A program made the translations under genes and the position numbers. A model generated the notes under the pieces. It was not told the origin of the DNA. It made no database searches and saw only the letters and a program-made list of their open reading frames with translations. 64,000 nucleotides of DNA from assembly GCF_001039355.2 (NCBI RefSeq), contig NW_019775802.1:689816-753815 (forward strand), written 5' to 3'. The stretch is from Lingula anatina (Eukaryota > Brachiopoda > Lingulata > Lingulida > Lingulidae). Each line of letters begins with the position of its first letter. Within the stretch, counting starts at the first letter, position 1. Below are positions 24,604 through 36,101 of this stretch, piece after piece.

Positions 24604-27600
24604 CCGGACTACAGACTGACAGGTTGTGAAATTTGATGTTGTCCTCTGATCTGGATGTGAAAAGGATAATCATTCAAGGGGAAAATGTGCATTTATATTG
24701 GGAATGTTATGTCTTTCCATTTGCATGACTGTATGTTGCAATATATGTTGTACACTTAAAATATATTATACAATGGAAGACATCTTCACAAGAGTAAATT
24801 CTGAAGCCGTTAAGTGAAGTGTGGCCCTGAAAACATCTAGTATAATACAGGCAAGATCAAGTCTTATACTTACTGTGACATCAGCTGGTTCTTTGTTCTG
24901 TTTACTTGTATCAAGTTGGGATAAAGCCCAGCACAGAGGGCAGCTTTGACCACCGCCCAGTTCTCTGAATTAGCGTTCAGGTCACGTATGTCACCTCCCC
25001 CACGTGCTCGAACAAACCCTGAAGCTCGCAGCTGACCAAGTAGTTGTGTTCTGTAATTGACATTCACAGTTTTCACCTAAGAGCCAATCTTCTGTATTTA
25101 ACCTGCATATTAATACAACCAAAAGTCAAACCAACTAATTATAAAATTTGTCCATTTCTATCCAACAGTGATAATATAAGAACAAGAATAACTACCTCAT
25201 TCCCACAATCATTTCCATAGTGGCTGCAGACAGATAGTTTCTTTCACAAAAAGATTTCTCCCAGCCGTCTGCCCTTGCCTTCTGCCAAGCCTGGAATGCT
25301 CTCAGTAATGTCATGTGGTCACTGAATGTACCAGAGGCAAAGGTTTTTCTTATCATGGCTAAAGACCGCTTCTGATATGGCTGGGATGGCAGGAGAACTG
25401 GCAGAAAAAAAAAACAATCAAATACAAGCAATTACTTCTCAGGACTTTACAGGTTTTATTCAGACAGGATTAAATAAATTGACGATAAAACAATTTATTT
25501 CTTAATTGCTTCAGTAAAACTTACAAGGCCTAAAACCCACAACACACCTGATTTAAAAAATTGAGCCAAAATGACACAAAGTATAAGAGTTATTAAGACT
25601 ATTACAAGCTGATTCAACAGCAATTCAATTCAGCTTCAGTTTTCTGCCTCAATGTTTGGAGAAGAACATACTTTCCTGCCAAACTTACATGGGTCCTTGT
25701 AGGCCAGAGCACAGGCAACAGTGAGGATAGGATCCAGACACTTGAGGACCACTGAGAACAGGACCATCTTGCCATATTTGGGCTCTACTGGGAGATCAGA
25801 CAAGTGGTGGCCAAGCTCTGTCAGGTCCTCCCACTGGTCCAGGGCATCAATTTTCTGGAGAATAATGGGGGTTTGTTTCGTAAAAAAAATTGATTGCCTT
25901 TTTAAAAAGTATACAGAAATAAAATCATCTCTTTGAATTTGACATTTTCATATCACAAAACGATTATTATTATGTAGGATTGTGATGCGGTGAATGCGCA
26001 TACATATTAACTTATCAAGACCTGAAAATTACCCAGGAGCACAATGTACACATTTTGCAGTTATAACAGCAGAGTTCTGTGAAAAGATGTAAGCCATTCT
26101 CCCATGCCTCACCTGCAGCAGCTGCACAGCATTCATGGTGGTCAGGTAGGCAGGGGGCTCTGGAGCCTTAGCCAGGAAGTCAGCTATCGGGATATTGACA
26201 GGGGTCAGCAGTTTGGTATGCAGGCATAGTTCCTGGTATAAATGGGTTTAATTATTTATTCAATACATAATAGCAAATAACAACACACTAATTAACCAGC
26301 AAAATCATGAACATTATTGACCATGCAAAATGATAGAATTGATGGTCTGGCTATCAACCAAAAAATTAGTTGCTTTATCCAGGACTGATATTATCAAGAA
26401 AGCATTAACATTTTGGATTTTTTTTTTGAAAAAGTGTACCAGGAAGACGGCAGCATGTTCAAGAAAAACCCAGCACTTACCTCAAGTGGAAACCGTAGTA
26501 TTTCTGGCAGCTGGAACTCCTGCATGTTGTTGTAACGTATTCTACTAAACAGGTGATAGCATGTGCCAGCACGGCAGCGACCAGCTCTGGAGAGAGAAAA
26601 ATGCATATTGTCACTACTATGACTAAGCATAAAAAAGACTGAAATTATTTTTATATTGTTGAATATATTGCGGACTTTAAAAAACAAGTCTTAATAAGAA
26701 TTAAGTGTAATAAATGAGCACAATCAGCAAGAAGAGGTGGCTTTTATAAGTTCAAAAATCTTTCTGTAAATAAACCCTTATATCATGATTATTTACGTAC
26801 ATTTCACTGCATTTACATGGATGTTTTTTTCTTCTTTTTTTATTTATTTCTTTTCCTTTTTGCCATCTGTGAGTCTACTTCAAACAAAAGACTAAATTCA
26901 GGAATTCTCAGATATTCTCTGCCATGTGCAAAGTTCTCACCTTCCTTTCCTCTGCAGTGCACTAGCCTTGGAGATCCAGTGACACTTCAACATGGACACT
27001 GATGTCAGGGCATCAAATGATTTCTGCAATAGTCATGATTCAACATAAGACTACATTTCCATACACCAATTGTAACATGATGACATTTAATGTAAAAATA
27101 ATACAAATTATATTTAAAACAACATGCAATGTGTGTTCCTGAAAATATTTTAGTGTCTTACCTCCTTAACTTTCCCAGAGTCGATAACAAAAACAACATC
27201 ATCAATGGTCAAACTGGTCTCTGCTATGTTGGTAGCCAGGATCTGGAATATAAGAGCACAGAACAGAACTAATACATGGTCACATACAGCACAATATCAT
27301 AACTATTAAACAGTATCAGTAACATGGGAAACTAGGAGATGAGTTGTAATGAACAGGAAACAAACTTCTTTTCAAGGAGTCTACTCACAATCTTCCTAAC
27401 CCCTGCTGGGGGCCTCTTGAACACTTTCTTCTGATCTGTTGTCTGCATAGCTGAGTGAAGCATGAACAAAATGTACCTAAAAATAAAAGTATAAGGCATG
27501 CATAGTGTCTGTATAAAATATAAAATGACCCCACATATGTTTATATATATCAAGGTAAAGACGTATAATGCTTTTTTTTTTCAGAAAAATAGATGGAAAG

Positions 27601-27876
27601 AAGGATGGAATATTTACATATCTTACTTGTATAACATTTCCCTACTCGTATAAGCACTGCAAACATATCACTTAGTAAAGAGAAGCAGAGATAGTCTCAC
27701 TTAAAACTATAATTTTACATTGAAAACTATTTCATGTAATATGCATCAATATCAAGGTCTATATCAACATAGTTGCATTAACCTGTTGCTGTCCCCAAAG
27801 TGCTTGTCATCATTGATAATCCTGTCACGAAGACCAACAATTTCAACATAGCCAGGCAGAAACACCAGAATGCTAC
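24604..27876 (-). pseudogene. Second, truncated copy of YTHDC2 exons
   Basis: Exons in transcript order: 27783-27876, 27389-27476, 27162-27242, 26941-27023, 26481-26586, 26113-26232, 25689-25854, 25196-25397, 24874-25050, and 24604-24650 cut by the gap. They encode the same motif IV to OB-fold segment as the main copy, with open frames and conserved splice sites. The 3' exons with the YTH domain are missing because the contig starts at 24604. It cannot give a full protein. It is best read as the other allele of the same gene, or a truncated duplicate if the duplication is real. Confidence 0.85.
26699..26750. repeat. 52-bp indel flanked by ataag
   Basis: Copy B has 52 bases missing from copy A at about 14795. 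The segment is bounded by direct repeats ataag (26694-26698 and 26746-26750), so deletion in copy A between short repeats is likely. It lies in a YTHDC2 intron. Confidence 0.7.
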
Positions 27877-28088
27877 CTACAAAAACAATTAATAATCATA
27901 TTTAATCATTCCAATAAACCAAAAACATATTCTACTTCATGTGTAGCTGTATTCCATTACATTTTAACCTTGCCCTGAAAAATCAAAATATCCGAAACTA
28001 AATGCAAAAGAGTGATCAAAATAATACTGTAAAATAAAATATAATATTTTACTATATTGTGAAAACCAAAACCAGAAACTCCTTGTAC

Positions 28089-28231
28089 GGGGGCGTCTCG
28101 ATAGTCCGAAGGTTCATTGGTCCGAAAAGTGGTAACATTTTCATCGATTTTTTAATGAAGGGTTCATTGGTCCGAAGGTTCTATAGTGAATATTCGGACC
28201 AATGAACCTTCGGACTATTGCTACGGCCCCC
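28089..28231. mobile_element. 143-bp non-autonomous DNA transposon (MITE), copy B only
   Basis: Terminal inverted repeats of about 38 bases: it begins gggggcgtc and ends gctacggccccc, and both arms contain GGTTCATTGGTCCGAA (28111-28126 and, inverted, 28193-28208). A third copy of the motif lies inside at 28161-28176. It is flanked by a 7-bp direct repeat cttgtac (28082-28088 and 28232-28238), or 8 bp if the terminal C is shared. Copy A has an uninterrupted empty site (tttgtacatcctc, about 16164). No coding capacity. The 7-8 bp duplication would suit hAT- or P-like families; the family is not assigned. Confidence 0.9.
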
Positions 28232-28250
28232 CTTGTACATCCTCACTGTA

Positions 28251-28395
<145 letters not shown>

Positions 28396-28625
28396 TTGTG
28401 ACAACAGTCACGTTCTTAGTGCATAGTATATTACAAATCACAACTGTGCTCCTCTTTTATCTGACATATACACTCTCCTATCAACATCAAGCTTTTTAAT
28501 TAAAAATATTATCTATCGAACAAACAGATGAGGGTACAAATACTGTCTCAATTTTGTTCAGATTCATATCCCATTGATGCCTCTCCTTCTGCAAATTAAC
28601 TAATTTTCAACCACTCTATATAGTC

Positions 28626-31127
28626 ATGAAGTTGATACTAATTTCCATTCAACTGATTCTGCTGGGTGCTGTCACTGCTCAGATACCACCTGGCACACCT
28701 ATTCAAAGAACAGGCAGCCTTCAGGCCAGCCTAATCAAGCTGCATCTTACTGCCTTTGAAAACAGCAAGAACATTCAACAACTGGAGGACACTTTGGCTG
28801 CTGGGGCAACCAACATCAGCCTTCTATTGGACCTGATCAACCACATTCAAACTGGTCAACAAACCATGCAAGGCAATCTTCAAGACCTTCAAAGTGACCT
28901 GGAATCTGCAGAAAAGTTGACAAATATGACAACACAGCACCTTGAGCAAAAACTGCTAGGACTCCTAAATCAATTGCAAAGTGTGGTTAAAGTGCAGGCT
29001 GATCAACAGGCCAAAGATAATGAACAACATGGCCAAATTGGAGGATTTCAAAATCAGCTCAAAATTATGGAGAATGCAACTGAACAGCTAAAGTCCAATC
29101 AACTGACCAAATCGGGCGAGTACAATCACCAGCTCGGTAAACTTCAAGACCAAGTTCAGAATCTAGAAGAAAATACAACTAATACTGCCCAGATTCTATT
29201 CAAACAAGTAGAAATGGGAGACCAAAGGAATGATCAGCTCATAATACTTCAAAACCAGCTACAAAATCTAGAGAAGATTACCAATAACACAGTCAAGGTT
29301 TTGTCCATTCAAGAATCCACTCTTAACCAATATGGGCAACAGATTAATGATTCCAAGCAGATTACTTTTAATCAACAAACCACTCTCAATGAACATGACA
29401 GCCAAATTATTACCATGAAACAGACAACACTGCGCCAGCAAGAAAGCCAAATCAACACCATGAACCAGTTTATTTCCAAGCAACAGACCACTTTGAATCA
29501 ATATCAAAGTCAAATCAATGCCATGAACCAACTGATTTCCAAGCAACAGACAACTCTTAACCAACATCAAATCCAAATCCAAACCATGAACCAACTGATT
29601 TCCAGCCAAGACACAAGTAATAAAAACCAGACAGCAGAGATAACTCAGCTGACTCTGTGGCAACAACACCAGGACCAAACAGCACAGACAACAAAGGGAT
29701 CTTTGGATGATCTCAGCAGAAACGTCACAAATTTCCAGCAATCTGTAACAAACACAGGTAAGACACCCATGCTCTTTACTCTGCTTCAGGTCATGTGGCA
29801 ATGAAAACTAAACTACTGATTAAATTTGATAAATTTCTATACTCCTTTTATTTATTCATAACATGGCAAATGAATTTCTGACCATTTGCACAAAATGCTT
29901 TGATGTGAAGCAAACTGAAGCAATTGAAAATTGATGTCTCACGTGCAGCATGCCCCACACTCATTGACACTGACATGATGCATAAAATCTAACAGCGAAA
30001 AAAAAAAATATATATATAATCTGCTCCTTCTAATCAAACAATAAAACTCATCTTTCCTGTAAAAATATCAGTAAACAAAACAGTTTGAAATGTGGATAGT
30101 AATATGGCTGAGTACTCTTTCAGATTGTCCAGTTGGTTTCACATGGTCCATGTTTGCTTGCTACAAATTTGTTGACCAGAAAAAAACCTGGCAGGATGCT
30201 GAAAACTACTGCAAGATCCTGAATCCTGGAACCCACTTGGTCTCTATCAACTCTGCCACAGAACATAACTTCATAGTTACATACATTTATTCTTCAGGTA
30301 AGTAATGGCTGAATAAAATATATTTTGGGTATCACTGGTTCCATGTGAAAAAAAGTTTTATATGTGCAATTTTTGTTATAAGGTTGGTATCACTCAAACA
30401 AATTCTATATATAAAAGCAGAGAATTTTAGTTCAGTGTTTATGACTATAAATGATCACATAAAGGGTATCATGTTAATTATCATTTCTTTTGGTTTTTTT
30501 AAGGTACTATTACAGACCAGAAAGGAAAAATATTTACGTATGGAGGGAAATATTTACGTATGGAGGGAAAACTTTTAAAAGTTGCACTAAAGGTGGTCAC
30601 GGTAAGCTATGGTGCTCCTTTGATAAGAACTATATTGGAGCCTGGGGAAACTGCATGGGTGAGCAACATTTTTTATGTCAGCTTTGTTCAAATTTATTAC
30701 CAAACACAACTAAAACTTTGAAGTAAATCACTAATATCCATACCATTATTTTTCAATATATATATATCTATTTATTATATAATCATATATAATTAAATGA
30801 AAAAATAAAACTTCTTATATCAAATTATATTACCAAATACATGTCTCATGTCATTAAGTACATTGCATGCCATATTCAGGTCCTGCTGGTTGGAGTAGTG
30901 TGTATTTTTGGATAGGAGGGAATGACTTACAACAAGCAGGCACATGGAGGTGGGTTGCAGATGGACAAACTATGGTCTACAAAAACTGGGGGGCGGGGCA
31001 GCCATCAGGAGGCCATGAACACTGTGCAGGGATTTCTACACTTCCTGCTTATTATAATCTATGGAATGATTTTTCATGTAACAGTAAATTTCCATTTATC
31101 TGCAAAATGAATAAAGTCAGAGTTTAG
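28626..31127 (+). CDS. Secreted coiled-coil C-type lectin with degenerate nested FN2 exon, copy B
   Basis: Exons 28626-29757, 30124-30297, 30504-30658 (FN2) and 30880-31127 (TAG). Exon 1 is fully open: signal peptide ending GAVTA, then about 355 residues of Gln/Asn-rich coiled coil with many N-glycosylation sites and 21-residue repeats. The CTLD halves are intact (CPVGFTWSMFACYKF; WIGGNDL; QPS at the EPN/QPD position; LWNDFSC; FPFICK). The FN2 exon has lost the segment with the first cysteine and carries a 20-bp tandem repeat at about 30533-30572, which shifts the frame. Because that exon is phase 1-1, skipping it would give an in-frame 517-residue protein with an ordinary CTLD. Function by family: secreted glycan binding, probably oligomeric through the coiled coil. 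Expression unknown. Confidence 0.85.
29370..29603 (+). repeat. Coding minisatellite (21-residue units), copy B
   Basis: Units of 16, 20, 21 and 21 codons with the pattern QQTTLNQxxxQIxxMNQLIS. Copy A has four full units. The loss of six codons keeps frame but breaks the heptad register locally. Confidence 0.88.
30504..30658 (+). pseudogene. Degenerate FN2 exon of lectin copy B
   Basis: 155 bases. The downstream half still reads KSC, LWCS, AWGNC in one frame. The upstream half has lost the residues around the first cysteine and holds a tandem 20-bp duplication that moves the frame. Splice sites (aag/gt and atgg/gtgagc) remain. Confidence 0.8.
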
Positions 31128-32623
31128 GTACGTGGTTTTTGGCAAAGGCTCATAAAACTGTTTTCAAAACCAAGTTAATCAAAAACATTTCATAAAATTG
31201 ACTACTGACTCCTCTTAGAGTCTCACTGATCTTCTTTTTCTATGTTAACTAGATTAGGAGATTACTGATTAGAAGTGATTCCTCACAGCACATAAATCAA
31301 TAAATGGAATGTGTTTGGTGAGAAGACTTAATGAAGATATGCTACGCAATGAAAGCCAAGCCTTGCCACACTTTCCTTCCTACCAATTCTAAACAAAGTG
31401 AGTGGCACATTTGTGCAGAAAAGAGCACATGGAAAAAGCCGATTAAGTTAACTTAAATATATAAAGATATGCTGACCCAATCTTTTGTAGACGTGTCAAG
31501 AAGTTTAGTGCACGTTTTTGACTCTATAATAATTGTACTTTCAAAGAGTTGTGATGCTCGTCTCAACAGATAAACCAACAATTACTCCATATAGTGCAAG
31601 TATAAAGCACCTAGGGGACAGCAGGATTTACTTTTGCCCACAAACATCTAAGACAGAGGACAAAATCAGGAATAGAAGTGGTATGAGTGCAGTTACAAAT
31701 TATAAATGGTTTAAGCATCATATAACCCAGAAAATATAAGGAGATATCTGTTTAGAAAAAAATTACTGTTAACACTGCTAATACCCTAAAATAAGAAGGT
31801 GGTTTTTAAATAAATTAAGACTGCTTATCTATAACCTTTTTATGCTCCTAATTGAAAATTGATTTCAAGAACAAGACAATTTTAAAAATACAAAAGAAAG
31901 TTGTATTTTATTTTTATTTTTAAAAAATCATACTGATAAAGATAATCACCACAGTTTGTATCAGTGATGGAAAGCAAACAGGAAAATTAAAGATAAACCT
32001 GTACACCTTATAATGGACAGTTAGACAAAACTGATTCATTAATGCAACATATCCTTTTTCATGCTGCACACATTTAATAAAGCAAGGAGCCAAGGCATAA
32101 AGCCAAAAGTCTGCAGGTGGGGCAATTTTTCCACTCTGATGGCAAGTTGCGCAAGCGGGTGTACTTAGATAAAAACATGTCAATTTTACTTTGATAAATG
32201 CTTACTTTGCATGTAAAACCTTTACCTGATTATCCCAGGTACAAAAAAATTAAGGTCAGCCTTGATATATTTATGACTGGAACCATCTTTCAACAATGAG
32301 CACAAATTCAAATCTTAGCGTCAGTCTACTTTTTTTCGTCTTTTAAATATTACTCAATGCCCTATACTTGAAACACTGCTGTTTCTACCATTAATAAGCA
32401 ACTGAAGAGTATATGTTACTAAAAATGCAAATGGCAGTTTCTTCAAATTCTTACTGTAATTCTTCCTCATTTTTTAAAGATTTAAACAGTTCTGCTTACC
32501 TATGCATTCAGACCTTAACGTACTACTAAAAAAATCATGTGGAAAAAAAAAATGATAATTTTCTTTTTAATTATCTAACATCTTGTAAACCAAGGCCAAT
32601 TTGTGCAGCAGGTTTTTTTTTTA

Positions 32624-32867
32624 GACCCCAATAGATATCATCAGTCTACATGGATCACCCCAACAGGGGCTCTCGCTAAGTGCAATCAGCTTAACTGGAT
32701 GACACAGCTCCTCTTGTTTCCAATGTACTCGTATAATCACCAGCTTTGCTGTATTTTATTGAATGCTATAAGGAGGTGTCATTCAGTTAGGCTGATCACA
32801 GCCAGTGAGAGTCTAAGCAGAGTTTGGACTATCCATGTAGACCAAAGATGTCTATGGGAACGGGGCC
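32624..32867. mobile_element. Candidate MITE flanked by TTA, copy B
   Basis: Same element as 21003-21243 with a few small differences. Confidence 0.5.
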
Positions 32868-34075
32868 TTATATCTTAGCCTTCCCTTGTCTCTTCAATGA
32901 TTTTCTGTGAACTGGGGATCATGACTTTGAAACAGAAATTTAAACCAAAAAATCAGAGATGCCATTTTTTTCCCCACATACTCGGTGTTATCTCTCAAAC
33001 GGCTGACAAATTACATCTCATATCCCTTCCAAAATTAGAAAATGATTTAAAAGGTCAATAAAGCTTCCAAGGGAAAAACCAGGTAAGAAAGACAACTCAG
33101 CTTGTCCAGGTCGTATCTGCACAGCAATCCAGCTTCTCTAGTAATGAATTACCAAGTGTAAGCAATCTTCCGCTGTCATTCACATTAAGGTAAATATTCA
33201 AAAGTCTTTTTCATGTATGTACTCCCAATAACTTGTCTCTTTATATCCGATACATCAATCACCCACTTCTCCATTCACAGAAAAGTCTAACTTGATTTAT
33301 TCAAGATGCCAGATGAATAAATAAACATAAAGGAGTTGTAAAGTATGTTATTTTGGCAAGACCAATGCATAAGCCCCCCCCCCCTCCCCCTAAATTCTAA
33401 TATGGTTAAATATCCTCAAAAGCGTCTGTTATTAGTAACATCTATTTTGAACTCAGTATGAATGGTTTCTTTAAAATACATTTGACCTGTTTCCCTAAAC
33501 TGTTCAAAAACCAGTTTGGTAATGCAACATTTCCTTAGATAAAAATGGGCTACATGAAAAAAATATATATCACTTACACACACAAGGAAGAGTTTTAGAC
33601 TGAGTTCAAATCCTCTTGTTGCCTTTATGGTATTAGTTTCAGCCAACTCAAACATCAAATCTTAAAATATAAGAAGAGGGCATATGAAGAATTTAATTGA
33701 GAGAGAGTCCTTAAATGAAAGTTTGATGATTATAAGGTAAGTCTGACCTGTTTGCCCCCCCCCCCATCCTCCCCTGCTAGCCAAAACAACTTTACAAAGC
33801 ACACACACACACACATGCATGTTACTGTACAGGAAGAAGAATGCAACTTGACAAAATCATATCAGGAAGGTGTTAAACAACTGGTTATCGCTTTCATAAT
33901 GTGTCCCTTCTCATGCACACACTTATTACAAACACCTCACCACTAGATCCAGTTTAAAGCTGTATTTCTTTTCAGGATATGCATGTTTGATAATCTGAGA
34001 ATCTTTTTTGCCAACCTCTTCCAGGTTAATTTTGAAAGGTTTAGGTTATAATCCATAGAGAAGAACACAACCTGG

Positions 34076-34488
34076 CCCCCGTTTCACAAAGAATCTTAAA
34101 TCCGTAGACGTCTTACTCGAGCTGGGTGGCCTAGCTAGGTCGACTTAGCTGAAGTCGACTTGGAGTGTTTCACAAAGAATCTAACGTCTTAGCTTGGCGT
34201 GCTTACCGTAGTCGACGCGCACGAGAAACTCTTCAAGAAAAGGAGGTGTAAAATTGCAAAAGTTTCACAAGACATGACGTTTCATGGCCTCTTTCGGCCG
34301 AGAACGATCGTTTATCAACGATAAAAGTCAGCCAAAACACAAACAAAGTTTGTTTTTGAACTTTATTGATAAGTTTAACTTCAATACAACTTCAAAGCAA
34401 CAGTTAAACATTAGCTTGTCGTGGAACACTACTGAGGGACGTCTAGCGGTCAAAAACATAAACAAACACGCGATCGGCTGGGTAAAGN
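34076..34488. mobile_element. Partial insertion, probably a DNA-transposon end, cut by a gap
   Basis: Copy B departs from copy A after cctgg and reads ccccgtttcacaaagaatc, a terminus type common in invertebrate DNA transposons. The motif gtttcacaaagaatct recurs about 90 bases later. The segment is richer in CpG than its surroundings and ends at the N at 34488. Copy A has about 524 unrelated bases here (22443-22966), so the far end of the insert and that segment are probably hidden in the gap. One reading frame runs through 34284-34487, not recognised. Confidence 0.55.
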
Positions 34489-36101
34489 GATCTTTACCTA
34501 GGCATGACCTAACATGATATAACAGCTCAGGTAAGATAATCTGACTGAAAGTTTTATTTCACTGTTCATTTATAGCCGCTGTTCTATAAACGTGCATGCT
34601 TCCAAAACAGTTAACAATACCATACTTTGAAATGAAGTTTCACATGGGCATGACATGTTTCTTCATTTTTTAAAAAACATTTTAGATCTTACAAATGATA
34701 TATATATAGTGTCTTTTACAAGATGATCTTTTAAAAAAAGTATTACGCTCTTTGATATCCATCTTGACATAAACATAGAATTACCTCCAAAAATATATAT
34801 TGGTTAGATCATTTTAAATAATGCTATGCAATCTTTGTGCAACACAAATTTTCAACAAAAATGTGTGCAACGAGAATTTTCAACAAAATTTACTTAATAC
34901 AATATAAAGTTCAAGAGGTGGCAAATGACATAAACCTTGAAATATTTAAAGAATAGCCACATGTGACACTAAGTGGATGCAGCTAGGGTACTTTTCTCTT
35001 GCCATTCATTTGAAGGTGACATGAAGTAGTGTCTGGATCTTTTATAAAGATGGACATTAATTTCAGTGTTTGCCTGCATCTATTAGGAGTTGATCACAGT
35101 GAACTTTCCTGCCCCTGGCCTCAGTATCAGACAGATCCTGCATTTCAATTGTTATCAACCTGGATTCTTTTGAACATTCTTCAAATTGCACTTTATTATT
35201 TCTTAACTTCATTTTAAAAAACTGCTGACCATCAGTGAAGAAAGAGGGGGAGGGGCGGGTGGGTTAGTGGAATGGGTTGGTAGACTGATAAACTAGTACT
35301 TTAAAGTAATAAATGCAGCACAGTAGCACTTACATCAGGTTTATGTCGACAACTGGATATAAAAACAATTAAACATGGAGAATTTAAATTTAAATGAAAC
35401 CATCATGCACTTAAATATAGTGAAGCACTCATGTGCCATCAAACTTCTAATATATAGGACTATCTGACCAGGGAAGTATTGTGTATGCTTACAAATTTTC
35501 CTCTTTTTCTGCATCCATAAATACCAGTTTCTTTACCTTAGCAACATACTTTATGCTCTGTTTACCTGCAGATAACTGCAATTTAATTTGACTGAATCGA
35601 TAGGAATGTCTGGTACTTTCTAGTTGTGAAAAACTGGCAATTTGCCATCATGTACACCTCAAGGATAAACTGGTCGCTAGACACATTCTTGCATTCATGC
35701 CCGTATCCCTGGGTGAAACTGTCACATGATGAAAACTAAATATGTTCAAAACAGCAGTATGTGTATTAAATTGACACATATCAAAAGAAACAATAGTTGG
35801 ATGAGTATTGAGTGATCGGCAGAATAATATATATTAATTCAAAAGCTGTATGTGATATTGCCATGAATAAAAATATTCTTTCTTTCTTTACATCTACAGT
35901 ATAAACAGAAAAAAATCTTGTTAATAAACTACCTTTTACTTTTGTAAAGGAACCCTAAATTGAGTATCGATGCATTATTTATTATCTCATTTTTTTGCAA
36001 GTTAAATGTGAGTTTTAATATGTCAGTAAAACAAGTGTGCTTTTTTGCCAGTTCCCAAGACTATAACTGTGGACACCTGGTCTACATGGCAAGGACATAT
36101 T

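Larger units (their letters stand above)
31128..36101. other. Region downstream of lectin copy B, no gene seen
   Basis: Counterpart of 19468-24602, very similar through most of its length. It carries the second copy of the TTA-flanked element and a replaced segment at 34076-34488. No convincing exons. Confidence 0.6.
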
